A stretch of 48,878 bases of DNA from Bacteroidota bacterium (lineage in GTDB: Bacteria; Bacteroidota; Bacteroidia; UKL13-3): contig CANKQY010000010.1 of NCBI GenBank assembly GCA_947485745.1, forward strand, positions 1-48,878. The letters run 5' to 3'. Numbering within the stretch: position 1 is the stretch's first letter; each line of letters begins with the position of its first letter. Positions 37,001-44,916 of the stretch are shown here, piece by piece. A program made the translations under genes and the position numbers. The notes under the pieces were generated by a model. That model did no database searches. It was not told where the DNA came from and worked only from the letters and a program-made list of their open reading frames with translations.

Positions 37001-37516
37001 TATAGCCTTGGGGCAAGATTCAATTTAAGTGCAAATTGGTCGTTGGTAGCAGCAGTAAATCAAGGAAAAAAGGGGTTTAGTTCTGAGTATTTTAGTCAGA
37101 ATAATTACCAATATTCCTACCAAGAATTAAAGCCTAAACTAACGTATCAATTTCAACAGAAATGGCGAGTTGGCATTAATTACACCTATTCCGAATCTGT
37201 AAACCTCCCAGAATTAGGCGGAGATAAAAGTAAGGTGGATGAAATGGGCGCTGAACTAAGGTATTCATTTGTTAAAATAGGTGTAATTTCTTTTAAATAC
37301 AATTTGTACCAAGTTCAATTTAAAGGCAATGTAAGTAGTCCATTGGCTTATGATATGTTGCAGGGGTTGAGCACAGGAAATAACCAATTATGGGGCATCA
37401 ATTTTCAACAAAGAATAGGACAAAATTTACAAATTAATATGAGTTATGATGGCAGAAAGTCTGGCTTAGCGCCTATCATTCATACTGGTAAAATGGAGGC
37501 CAGGTATCTTTTTTAA
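34034..37516 (+). CDS. Very large outer-membrane beta-barrel protein of unknown role
   Basis: 1160 aa. Signal peptide to about ANAQ, a globular N-terminal part, then a beta-rich protein with many alternating amphipathic strands and a terminal aromatic (ARYLF), typical of outer-membrane barrels. The segments GLTTSGSIMRGLSLGN, LAGRLNNDVDILATISD and the block YLDGEKLIRGEQNDYTVDYN...GEIVFMARRLI resemble, from memory, large uncharacterised surface proteins of Bacteroidota that share short motifs with SprA-like proteins. It is much smaller than SprA. Start ATG 34034 overlaps the kinase stop by 4 bp, so synthesis is coupled to the kinase. Ends flush against the convergent stop at 37517. Confidence 0.8.
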   Translation: MRCHFYLIVILCFALNANAQHPANNKTQTFLLDRDSILIDTAILVKGSVFIANYIEGVNYRVNYLHHTLINLNIPKGKIITIQYAAVYYSFSKVYQNKSPNIIQPEFKESVNPYNYDYSKRGFDPMLKNEGLTTSGSIMRGLSLGNGQNAVVNANLNLQLAGRLNNDVDILATISDENNPIQPEGNTQELQDFDQVYVQFSKNKNKLVVGDYLMTRPTDSYFLNYNKKSRGLMTQTQFALPKKQSMQVAAQAALSRGRFIRNIINGAEGNQGPYRLSGNNGEVFIIVISGTEAVYLDGEKLIRGEQNDYTVDYNSGEIVFMARRLITQYSRIIVEFQYSDRNYARTLFGVNTRWDSEKTSVYLNYFTEQDNKNQPFQQSLNDSDKLVLANAGDDLAQAKYLGETKVVPFDTKKILYRKLDTLGFIGVYVYTTDASLDSVFYEVRFSYVGVNKGNYKQGASGANGRVFLWVAPIAGIPQGDFEPYVQLIAPNKLQLLNIGTQFRFKPEHNLTIELGRSVYDKNLYSELNKSDDAGYAIKVESKNSFTIKPQIATIQSNVNYEYTDQNFRYIERYRNVEFNRIWNRQLNNSAEPNAGKLEHILNWRMLYNHKKNGSIYYQLGYYNEGAGSFVGYRNLFGLNLYNTKNKVLGTFEYLSGKQKESTTLLAYGNEVKNLNFVYTRVAKKVNVGTKILVENSAFRNKGDSLLTGSFGYQQMGLFLRSNDSTRFSYFTEVNVRLDQLANAAVFYDHTLAKEAKAGIGLLQKNFNKLNVDVSYRDFRLLDSAISNLKPEQTLLSRIEYDYSFFKRFVTANTYVQLGSGNELRRDFQYVEVAAGLGVYVWKDFNEDGFQQLNEFQLASFADKNIANFIKVFLPSTSLIKVNNTQFSQTININTFSNRRAIGWKAFFNRFSDQAAMRIERKVLLNQINVFANAVNFQLADSSLISLNSLFRNTLFFNRNNPKYGLDFGLNQQQTKSLQTNGFESRNKMEYSLGARFNLSANWSLVAAVNQGKKGFSSEYFSQNNYQYSYQELKPKLTYQFQQKWRVGINYTYSESVNLPELGGDKSKVDEMGAELRYSFVKIGVISFKYNLYQVQFKGNVSSPLAYDMLQGLSTGNNQLWGINFQQRIGQNLQINMSYDGRKSGLAPIIHTGKMEARYLF

Positions 37517-38635
37517 CTAGTCTGGCTTTGGCGCAATATTTTCTGGTTTATCTTCTACTTTATCTTCTACTAATATGGTTTGTAATTCTTGGGTATCGGA
37601 TTTTAACCAAAACAGAAATAGCTTGTATCCTATAGAAAGAACAATAGCACCCGTAAACAAACCAATAAATCCAGAGAGAATAAATCCGCCAATAACACCT
37701 AAAAAAATAACAAGCATTGGCACATGAGCACCCTTTCCTAGTAAAATTGGTTTCAAGATATTATCAGAAATGGCAACCCCAATAAAGTAAATCGACCATA
37801 AAGATGCAAACAAGGTAGATTCTACATTAAATAGGTAAATGATGGTACCAATTAAAATAGGTCCCGGACCAATTTGAACGATAGCCAAAATTAAGCAGAG
37901 GAGTGTCCATATTGGTGCATAAGGTATACCAGCTAAAAACAAGCCAATTCCTGCTAAAATAGCCTGAATGATGGCAACTCCTAGAACACCTTTTACAACA
38001 CTTCTAATAGTTTGCACAATTAGCTCAATATAGTTATTTCCATCTTGGCCAATAAGGCGATTGAATACTTCTCCAGAAAATTTGTTTCTATCACCAATGG
38101 CTAAAAACACACCCGATAAGATGATGCAGAAAATAAATTGCAGTAAACTTACGCCTGTTCCAACAACGATGCCAATAATTGATTTAAATATTTCAATAAT
38201 TTTTGATTGGTTTTTAATAATCAATGCCTCTAGATTTTCATTTAAATGGCTAAAAAACTCATGAATTTTTTTACCAATTACAGGTAGATTTTGAATAAAC
38301 TCTGGCACCTCTGGCATCACAAAGCTACCTAACTCAAAATGTGATTTCCATTCTAAAATAATATCAATGGCTGAACCAAAGAATATAATGGATGGAACCA
38401 ATACAATTGATAGCATAAGCAATGTAATAATGATTGCTGCTATAGTTGGTTTCATTTTAAATCGAGTTTCAAAAAACTCCTGTATTGGGTTCAACGAAAC
38501 AGCCAAAATGATTCCCCAAAGAGCTGGCATGATGAATGGCAAAATGATTTCGAAGCAATAAAAAAGCACCGCAAATAATAGGATAAGCCTTATTATTATT
38601 TCACTCACATGTTTACTATCAATTTTATTTTCCAT
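37517..38635 (-). CDS. AI-2E family transporter (PF01594, YdiK/PerM type)
   Basis: 372 aa with about seven to eight TM segments. The family pattern is visible: an N-terminal pair of helices (ALWGIILAVSLNPIQEFFE), a central amphipathic region, GVLGVAIIQAILAGIGLFLAG, IPYAPIWTLLCLILAIVQIGP, and PILLGKGAHVPMLVIFLGVIGG. Substrates in this family range from quorum signals to ions and are unknown here. The acidic C-terminal tail (EDKVEDKPENIAPKPD) is probably cytoplasmic. Lies downstream of leuS, separated by the repeat cluster at 38652-38752. Confidence 0.85.
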   Translation of the reverse strand: MENKIDSKHVSEIIIRLILLFAVLFYCFEIILPFIMPALWGIILAVSLNPIQEFFETRFKMKPTIAAIIITLLMLSIVLVPSIIFFGSAIDIILEWKSHFELGSFVMPEVPEFIQNLPVIGKKIHEFFSHLNENLEALIIKNQSKIIEIFKSIIGIVVGTGVSLLQFIFCIILSGVFLAIGDRNKFSGEVFNRLIGQDGNNYIELIVQTIRSVVKGVLGVAIIQAILAGIGLFLAGIPYAPIWTLLCLILAIVQIGPGPILIGTIIYLFNVESTLFASLWSIYFIGVAISDNILKPILLGKGAHVPMLVIFLGVIGGFILSGFIGLFTGAIVLSIGYKLFLFWLKSDTQELQTILVEDKVEDKPENIAPKPD

Positions 38636-38651
38636 ATTTTATTAATTACCC

Positions 38652-38752
38652 CCCCTTCGACAGGCTCACCCCTTCGACAGGCTCACCCCTTCGACAGGCT
38701 CAGGGTGACGCTTTAGACCAACCCATTCGACAAGCTCAGGGTGACGCTTGAG
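38652..38752. repeat. Short direct-repeat cluster between leuS and the AI-2E gene
   Basis: CCCCTTCGACAGGCTCA occurs three times back to back (38652, 38669, 38686), each 17 bp. The third copy runs into GGGTGACGCTTTAGACCA. A fourth, diverged copy (ATTCGACAAGCTCA) is followed by the same GGGTGACGCTT with GAGACCA. A CTTCGACAGGCTCAGGGTGA-type sequence is, to my knowledge, a common interspersed repeat in Bacteroidota genomes. Here a partial unit has expanded in tandem. No gene lies in this 125-bp gap. Confidence 0.85.
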
Positions 38753-38760
38753 ACCAAGGA

Positions 38761-41661
38761 CTAAACTACCAAGTTAACAATCTTTCCCTTTACTACAATT
38801 ATTTTTTTAGGTGTTTTACCTTCTAGCCATTTCAATATAAGTTCGTCGGCAAGCACAGTAGATTCAATTACACTTGTGTCTATATTTAAAGGAAACGCTA
38901 TGTTGGTTCTGTGCTTTCCATTGATAGAAATAGGGTAAGAAAATGAATCTTCTACCAAATATTCGGGAACAAAAACCGGATAATTGGTAAATGTGATGCT
39001 TTCCTTTTGTCCTAATTGTAACCATAATTCTTCAGTAATATGCGGTGCATAAGGTGAAAGTATGATGGCGAGGTCTCTAAGCACTTCCAGCTTATTACAT
39101 TTTAATTCGGTGAGTTCGTTTACACAAATCATAAATGTACTTACAGAGGTATTAAACGAGAATCCTTCAATATCATCTGCAACTTTTTTGATGGTTTTAT
39201 GCAGGCTTTTTAATTCTTGTTTATTTGGTGCCTCTAAGCTAATATTTAATTTTCCTTCAGCGTCAAAAAATAAGCGCCAAAGTTTCCTTAAAAAACGTTG
39301 AACACCTTCAATTCCTTGGGTGTTCCAAGGCTTGCTTTGCTCCAATGGACCTAAAAACATTTCGTACATTCGTAAGGTATCCGCTCCGTATTGGTCGATG
39401 ATAAAATCTGGTGTAACCACATTCCATTTCGACTTCGACATTTTTTCTACCTCCCAAGTGCAATGGTATTTTCCATCTTCTAAGGCAAAAATGGCATCAG
39501 CAAAATCGGTTCGCCATGTTTTAAAATTTGCTAAATTGAGCACATCATTTTCTACCAAATTTACATCTACATTGAGCTTTACTACATTGATCTTGGTAAA
39601 ATCTAATCCAATTTGTCTATTGTTTTGTTTGTTAAATTGTTCAAATAAAATGGGAATATTTTTGATGTTTTCATTTGAATCAATATAGTTTTTGGAAGCA
39701 AAGAAACTTAATTCCTTATTTTTACCTTTGAAGCAATCAACCCTAGACACAAAATTACTTCTTCCCTGTATCATCCCTTGATTAATCAGCTTTTTAGCCG
39801 GTTCATTCATGGGTATTAAACCCAAGTCGAATAAAAACTTTGTCCAAAACCTTACATATAATAAATGTCCTGTTGCGTGTTCACTGCCTCCTAAGTATAA
39901 ATCTACTTGTTGCCAATAATTAGCCTTATCCTTAGCCAACATCATGGTTGAATTTGTAGGATCCATATACCTTAAAAAATACCAACTGCTACCAGCCCAG
40001 CCTGGCATGGTAGAAAGTTCGTAATCGTACTCACCTTTGTATTTCCAATTGTTTGCCCTGCCTAATGGAGGTTCTCCGGTTTCGGTAGGTAAAAATTTAT
40101 CAATTTCAGGCAAAACAACAGGCAAGTCTTTTTCATCTACCGGATATGGAATGCCATCTTTATAATAAATAGGAATAGGTTCACCCCAATACCTTTGCCT
40201 GCCAAAAATGGCATCTCTTAACCTAAAATTCGTTTTACCTTTACCTATGCCCCTGCTTTCTATTTCTTGAATGGCTTTTTTAATAGCCTTTTTTACTCCC
40301 AAACCATCAAGAAAACTTGAATTAACACAGTTTCCCTCTTTGGCATCGAACGAACTTTCTAAATAATTATGGTTGGTACCGCCATCAATTACCTGAAGAA
40401 TAGGAAGCTTAAAATGTAAGGCAAAACTATGGTCTCTGGCATCGTGCGCAGGTACGCCCATCACGGCACCAGTGCCATATCCCCCAAGCACATAATCTGC
40501 TACCCAAATAGGAACTTCTTGTCCTGTAAAAGGATGAAGTGCATAAGCTCCAGTAAATTCTCCACTCACCTTTTTTACATCCGATTGGCGGTCTCTTTCA
40601 CTTCTATTTTTTGCGGCTTCAACATAGGCCATAACGTCATCAATTCTCTCAGGCGTAACTAACTGTTCTAGCATTTCATGCTCTGGAGCAATGGCCAAAA
40701 AGCTCACCCCAAAAATGGTATCTGGTCTGGTAGTAAAAACCTCTATATTGAATGGCTGATCTTGGATGCTAAATAAGATACTGGCACCTTGCGATTTGCC
40801 AATCCAATTTCTTTGCGATTCTTTTAAACTTTCGGTCCAATCAAGGCTATCTAAATCTTGTAATAACCGCTCGGAGTAAGCCGTAATTCTCAAACTCCAT
40901 TGGTTCATTAGTTTTCTTTCAACAGGGTAGCCACCTCTTTCACTTACCCCATCTTTCACTTCATCGTTACTTAAAACAGTGCCCATAGCAGGACACCAAT
41001 TTACGTATGCTTCGCTCAAATAGGCTAACCTAAATCCAAGTAGTATTTTTTGGCGGTTGGCCTCATTAAATTTTTTCCATTGTACAGAAGTAAATGCAGG
41101 GTAATCAAATTCCATTCCTCCCGTTAAAATATGGTCATCGCTGCCCTTGAATCCCTCTGTTTCCAATAAATCTATTAAGGTTTGAATAGGTTCAGCTTTA
41201 TTGGTTTTTGGATTATACCAACTATTAAACAATTGAATAAAAATCCACTGGGTCCATTTATAGTAATTAGGGTCAGAGGTTCTTACTTCTCTGCTCCAAT
41301 CATAACTGAAGCCAATTTTATCTAATTGCTCCCTGTATCTTTTTATATTTTGTTCGGTAGTAATTGCGGGGTGCTGACCAGTTTGTATGGCATATTGTTC
41401 GGCTGGTAAACCAAAGGCATCATAACCCATTGGATGCAGTACATTAAAACCCTTTAAACGCTTGTATCTACTGTAAATATCACTTGCTATATAGCCCAAT
41501 GGATGCCCAACATGTAAGCCCGCACCACTGGGGTAAGGGAACATATCAAGTACATAATACTTGGGTTTTTGATTGCTTTCTTTAACCTCGTATATTTTGT
41601 GATCTGCCCAATATTTTTGCCACCTGGCTTCAATTTCTTTGTGGTTGTATTCTTTGCTCAT
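38761..41661 (-). CDS. leuS: Leucyl-tRNA synthetase
   Basis: Charges tRNA-Leu with leucine. 966 aa. The HIGH-type motif is HVGH (50-53) in PYPSGAGLHVGHPLGY, the class I signature KMSKS is at 740-744, and the CP1 editing domain carries TTRPDTIFGVSF and GTGAVMGVPAHDARD. Before KMSKS there is an insert (about 655-730, NFVSRVDCFKGKNKELSFFA onward) of the kind seen in Bacteroidota LeuS. On the minus strand a TATTTTCG box stands about 40 bp before the start, without a clear partner box. Confidence 0.98.
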   Translation of the reverse strand: MSKEYNHKEIEARWQKYWADHKIYEVKESNQKPKYYVLDMFPYPSGAGLHVGHPLGYIASDIYSRYKRLKGFNVLHPMGYDAFGLPAEQYAIQTGQHPAITTEQNIKRYREQLDKIGFSYDWSREVRTSDPNYYKWTQWIFIQLFNSWYNPKTNKAEPIQTLIDLLETEGFKGSDDHILTGGMEFDYPAFTSVQWKKFNEANRQKILLGFRLAYLSEAYVNWCPAMGTVLSNDEVKDGVSERGGYPVERKLMNQWSLRITAYSERLLQDLDSLDWTESLKESQRNWIGKSQGASILFSIQDQPFNIEVFTTRPDTIFGVSFLAIAPEHEMLEQLVTPERIDDVMAYVEAAKNRSERDRQSDVKKVSGEFTGAYALHPFTGQEVPIWVADYVLGGYGTGAVMGVPAHDARDHSFALHFKLPILQVIDGGTNHNYLESSFDAKEGNCVNSSFLDGLGVKKAIKKAIQEIESRGIGKGKTNFRLRDAIFGRQRYWGEPIPIYYKDGIPYPVDEKDLPVVLPEIDKFLPTETGEPPLGRANNWKYKGEYDYELSTMPGWAGSSWYFLRYMDPTNSTMMLAKDKANYWQQVDLYLGGSEHATGHLLYVRFWTKFLFDLGLIPMNEPAKKLINQGMIQGRSNFVSRVDCFKGKNKELSFFASKNYIDSNENIKNIPILFEQFNKQNNRQIGLDFTKINVVKLNVDVNLVENDVLNLANFKTWRTDFADAIFALEDGKYHCTWEVEKMSKSKWNVVTPDFIIDQYGADTLRMYEMFLGPLEQSKPWNTQGIEGVQRFLRKLWRLFFDAEGKLNISLEAPNKQELKSLHKTIKKVADDIEGFSFNTSVSTFMICVNELTELKCNKLEVLRDLAIILSPYAPHITEELWLQLGQKESITFTNYPVFVPEYLVEDSFSYPISINGKHRTNIAFPLNIDTSVIESTVLADELILKWLEGKTPKKIIVVKGKIVNLVV

Positions 41662-41793
41662 TCCTTGTAAAATCTCTTCATTGGTATAGTAGTGGTCGAA
41701 AATAAACTATTTTTCAAACTCTAACTACCTTATATTATAGTCCTCAAAATTAGACGTAACCTGAGGCTTTTCCAAAGATGTGACTTAATAAAA

Positions 41794-41824
41794 CTTGCTG
41801 CAGAACTTTTCATTTTTATTTTTG
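41794..41824 (+). promoter_or_regulatory. Promoter of ftsX
   Basis: CTTG (41794-41797), exactly 19 bp, TATTTTTG (41817-41824). The -7 box is perfect. A start site near 41830 would leave the in-frame GTG at 41826 untranscribed, which decides against that start for ftsX. Confidence 0.55.
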
Positions 41825-41846
41825 TGTGCTAAAGCAAAGAAATTCA

Positions 41847-42710
41847 GTGAGTGAACCTATTAAACGTAAAAAAAAATTTAGTTACATCTCTTCGGTACTA
41901 AGTATTTCAATGGTTTTATTGATGTTGGGGCTATTTGGTTTTCTGGTAATTGGTGGAAAACACATGGAAACTTACTTAAAAGAAAACATGGTAGTAAATG
42001 TTTTTTTGCAACCCACTATCAGTGAAGTAGAGGTTGCGCAAATTCAGCAACAAATTCAACAACAACCCTTTTTAAAAAACCTGATTTATATTTCCAAAGA
42101 GCAAGCTGCTACTGATTTTAGCAATGAGTTGGGGCAAGATTTTGTTAATTTCTTAGGCTATAATCCTCTCATGGGCTCCTTTCAGGTAAAGGTTAAAGAA
42201 AATTTTAACCAAGCCAATGAATTGATTAAAGTAGAATCTTTTTTAAAAGGATTGAGCAAGGTAAGCGAGGTTAATTACCAGCGAAGTGCGTTTGATATGG
42301 CACAAAAGAATTTAAGAATTATAAGCTTGATATTATTCGGTTTAGCAACCGTTTTTGGAATGATTGCCGTAGTGCTCATACACAACACCGTTAAACTAAA
42401 TTTATATGCCCAACGTTTTTTAATCAAAAGCATGCAATTGGTAGGTGCCACAAATTGGTTTATTACCAAGCCTTTTATTTTGCAATCTATCAAAAATGGT
42501 TTTTATGGCTGGCTCATTACCCTTTTTTTATTATTCGGTTTGAACCAATTAATACCCAATTGGATTCCAGAATGGGCAGAATTTAGCCACAGCAGCATGT
42601 TGCTTTATATGGATGTAGTATTATTGTTGATAGGCTTAATCATTAGTATTACCAGCAGTTTCTTGAGCACACGAAAATACCTTTTTGCACGTTTAGAAGA
42701 TTTATATTGA
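41847..42710 (+). CDS. ftsX: Cell-division ABC permease FtsX
   Basis: 287 aa from GTG 41847. One N-terminal TM (SVLSISMVLLMLGLFGFLVI), an extracytoplasmic domain (MVVNVFLQPTISEVEVAQIQ, YISKEQAATDFS, NPLMGSFQVKV), then three C-terminal TMs with HNTVKLNLYAQRFLIKSMQL, VGATNWFITKPF and a final SSFLSTRKYLF. With the ATPase FtsE it controls peptidoglycan hydrolases at the division site; ftsE is not in the window. Another in-frame GTG at 41826 overlaps the promoter and is less likely. First of the conserved run ftsX-DUF3098-uppP-truB. Confidence 0.92.
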   Translation: MSEPIKRKKKFSYISSVLSISMVLLMLGLFGFLVIGGKHMETYLKENMVVNVFLQPTISEVEVAQIQQQIQQQPFLKNLIYISKEQAATDFSNELGQDFVNFLGYNPLMGSFQVKVKENFNQANELIKVESFLKGLSKVSEVNYQRSAFDMAQKNLRIISLILFGLATVFGMIAVVLIHNTVKLNLYAQRFLIKSMQLVGATNWFITKPFILQSIKNGFYGWLITLFLLFGLNQLIPNWIPEWAEFSHSSMLLYMDVVLLLIGLIISITSSFLSTRKYLFARLEDLY

Positions 42711-42788
42711 GGGTGAGCCCAAATTAAAGTTGAAAAGGAGTGGGCAAAAATGATTGGATAATTAACAGATAAATATAATATTGCAGCC

Positions 42789-43019
42789 ATGAGTAAAGAA
42801 AAAATCAAAAAAGTAGAGAACGCAGAAAAGGAATTTGCATTTGGTAAAGAGAACTATACCTTAATGATTGCCGGTCTTGTAGTAATCTTTATTGGCTTTG
42901 TGTTGATGTATGGCACCGAAGATATTTTCGATTTTCGCAAGGTTACCCTAGCGCCAATTGTGGTTTTATTGGGCTTTGTTATTGAAATTTTCGCCATCAT
43001 TCGCAGGCCTAAAGACTAA
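42789..43019 (+). CDS. DUF3098 small membrane protein
   Basis: 76 aa. A charged N-terminus ([20 protein letters not shown]) precedes two TM helices (about 26-43 and 53-69) linked by [14 protein letters not shown]. This matches DUF3098, found in Bacteroidota between ftsX and uppP. The function is unknown; context points to cell-envelope or division work. uppP follows after 26 bp. Confidence 0.85.
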   Translation: MSKEKIKKVENAEKEFAFGKENYTLMIAGLVVIFIGFVLMYGTEDIFDFRKVTLAPIVVLLGFVIEIFAIIRRPKD

Positions 43020-43045
43020 TCACTAGGTTCGAACCAACAATATTT

Positions 43046-43828
43046 ATGGATTTTTTTCAAGCTATAATTCTCGCAATTGTTGAGGGAATTACTGAATATT
43101 TGCCTGTTTCCTCAACAGGTCACATGATCATTGCTTCCTCAATGATGGGTATAGCTACAAATGATTTTGTAAAAATGTTTACCGTCGCCATTCAGTTTGG
43201 CGCAATTTTATCTGTGATTGTTTTGTATTGGAAGCGGTTTTTTCAAACCCTTGATTTCTATTTTAAATTAGCCGTAGCCTTTTTACCCGCCGCTGTGCTT
43301 GGTTTTTTATTGAATGATTTCATTGATTCATTGCTCGAAAATGTGGTAGTGGTTGCCATTACTTTACTGTTGGGTGGCATTGTTCTCCTTTTTGTCGACA
43401 AATGGTTCAAGCAAAAAGAGGAGGATGAGGTTACCTATCGAAAAGCTTTAACCATAGGTTTTTTTCAAGTAATAGCAATGATTCCCGGTGTTTCGCGCTC
43501 TGCAGCAACCATTATTGGCGGTTTGAGCCAAAAAATGAGTAGAAAAGCCGCCGCAGAATTCTCCTTTTTTTTGGCAGTGCCTACCATGTTTGCAGCAACC
43601 GTTTATAAAATGTTAAAGTTTCACAAAGAGGTAGGTTTTACCAGTGATAACCTGCCTTTGTTGTTAATAGGAAATGTGGTTGCATTTATGGTTGCCTTAA
43701 TCGCCATTAAAGGCTTCATCAGCTACCTTACAAAAAATGGTTTCAAGTTTTTTGGTTGGTATAGAATTGTGGTTGGTACCATTATTTTAGTATTGTATTT
43801 TATGGGTTATAACCTACAAATGGTCTAA
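43046..43828 (+). CDS. uppP: Undecaprenyl-diphosphatase UppP (BacA)
   Basis: An inner-membrane enzyme that dephosphorylates undecaprenyl diphosphate to recycle the carrier lipid for peptidoglycan and O-antigen. 260 aa. Catalytic motifs are [14 protein letters not shown] (13-26) and [10 protein letters not shown] (147-156, R151). About eight TM segments. The palindrome GGTTCGAACC lies in its 26-bp upstream gap (43026-43035). truB follows 3 bp after the stop. Confidence 0.96.
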   Translation: MDFFQAIILAIVEGITEYLPVSSTGHMIIASSMMGIATNDFVKMFTVAIQFGAILSVIVLYWKRFFQTLDFYFKLAVAFLPAAVLGFLLNDFIDSLLENVVVVAITLLLGGIVLLFVDKWFKQKEEDEVTYRKALTIGFFQVIAMIPGVSRSAATIIGGLSQKMSRKAAAEFSFFLAVPTMFAATVYKMLKFHKEVGFTSDNLPLLLIGNVVAFMVALIAIKGFISYLTKNGFKFFGWYRIVVGTIILVLYFMGYNLQMV

Positions 43829-43831
43829 TTT

Positions 43832-44578
43832 GTGTTTGTGACAGATTTACTCAATTTAGAAAAGGGCAGTGTGCTTAGGGTTTATAAACCTTATAAATGG
43901 ACTAGCTTCGACGTTACCAAGAAAATTCAACGCTTTGTTATTCGCAAAATTAAGCGAAACCAAAGTAACAAACTGCTGCCTAAAATAAAGGTAAAGGTTG
44001 GTCATGCAGGTACCTTAGATCCATTGGCAACCGGACTACTCATTGTTTGTATTGGAAAAGAAACAAAGAACATTGAGAAATACATGGGCATGCCTAAAAT
44101 TTATACTGGTGAGTTTTTTTTGGGCGCAACGAGGCCCAGTATGGATAAAGAAACAGAGATTGACCAAGTTTTTTCCATTGATAAAATTAACCCTCAAATG
44201 ATTGAAGCAGCAGCTCAATCGCTTGTAGGCGAATTAGACCAAATACCACCCTTGTTTTCTGCCATTAAGAAGGATGGGGTAAGAGCATATCAAATGGCCA
44301 GAGCGGGTTCAACTGTTGAGTTGCCATCACGTAAAGTAAGGGTAGATAAATTTACCATAACACATATTCATTTACCCTATATAGGCTTTGAAATAGCATG
44401 TAGCAAAGGAACCTATATCAGGTCGTTGGCCAGAGATTTTGGAAAGGCATTAAACAATGGTGCTTATTTAGAAAGTTTGTGCCGCACAAAAATTGGAGAT
44501 TTTAGTATAGACGAGGCCATAACCATTGATGAAATGGCCGAAATATTCGGAGAAACATTGGTGTTTAAAGAAAATTGA
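43832..44578 (+). CDS. truB: tRNA pseudouridine-55 synthase TruB
   Basis: Makes pseudouridine 55 in the T-loop of tRNAs. 248 aa. VGHAGTLDPLATGLL contains catalytic D63; KPYKWTSFDVTKKI and GTYIRSLARDFGKAL are the other family motifs. The start is GTG 43832, with GTG 43838 as an alternative; no ATG fits. The protein lacks an obvious PUA domain, so it is the short form. Last gene of the ftsX-uppP run; tRNA-Lys and the mobile element follow. Confidence 0.95.
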   Translation: MFVTDLLNLEKGSVLRVYKPYKWTSFDVTKKIQRFVIRKIKRNQSNKLLPKIKVKVGHAGTLDPLATGLLIVCIGKETKNIEKYMGMPKIYTGEFFLGATRPSMDKETEIDQVFSIDKINPQMIEAAAQSLVGELDQIPPLFSAIKKDGVRAYQMARAGSTVELPSRKVRVDKFTITHIHLPYIGFEIACSKGTYIRSLARDFGKALNNGAYLESLCRTKIGDFSIDEAITIDEMAEIFGETLVFKEN

Positions 44579-44640
44579 GATATTTATTTCTATTGGTTTT
44601 CAAGCAGGTAATACAATAGAATAGAATATTTGAGAAAAGA

Positions 44641-44671
44641 TTTGTTCTATAAACAGGAAATTATATCTTTG
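44641..44671 (+). promoter_or_regulatory. Consensus promoter of tRNA-Lys
   Basis: TTTG (44641-44644), exactly 19 bp, TATCTTTG (44664-44671). Identical boxes and spacing to the tRNA-Val promoter. 29 bp to the tRNA. Confidence 0.85.
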
Positions 44672-44700
44672 CACCCCGTTACAGTTACAAACTATAACAC

Positions 44701-44773
44701 GATTCTATAGCTCAGTTGGTAGAGCATTACACTTTTAATGTAGGGGTCCTGGGTTCGAGTCCCAGTGGGATCA
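44701..44773 (+). tRNA. tRNA-Lys (anticodon TTT)
   Basis: 73 nt. Acceptor GATTCTA pairs with TGGGATC (44766-44772) with two T-G wobbles, discriminator A 44773. The anticodon loop CTTTTAA has TTT at 44734-44736. T-arm CTGGGTTCGAGTCCCAG. CCA is not encoded. The adjacent recombinase gene suggests that its 3' end is the attachment site of the element that follows. Confidence 0.97.
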
Positions 44774-44798
44774 CAAGAAAAAACTCGGTTTTAATTTT

Positions 44799-44832
44799 AA
44801 ACCCTCAGAATCAACATTCTGAGGGTTTTTTT
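44799..44832 (+). terminator. Strong terminator between tRNA-Lys and the integrase
   Basis: AAACCCTCAGAAT, loop CAAC, ATTCTGAGGGTTT followed by T: a 13-bp perfect stem and a run of seven T. It ends tRNA transcription and shields the recombinase gene from read-through. Confidence 0.92.
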
Positions 44833-44873
44833 ATTTCGCAACTTTTCGGGTTTTTTCGCTTTGGAACGGTATT

Positions 44874-44916
44874 TGTTTTCCAAATGTTTACCAAACTAAA
44901 AAAATGTTTTCCAAAT
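44874..44916 (+). promoter_or_regulatory. Three 12-bp repeats in front of the integrase gene
   Basis: TGTTTTCCAAAT (44874-44885), TGTTTACCAAAC (44885-44896) and TGTTTTCCAAAT (44905-44916, overlapping the int start codon). An inverted partial match TTTGGAA lies at 44860-44866. Clustered short repeats between a tRNA attachment site and the int start are the usual place for arm-type recombinase or excisionase sites, or for autoregulation of int. Confidence 0.5.
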
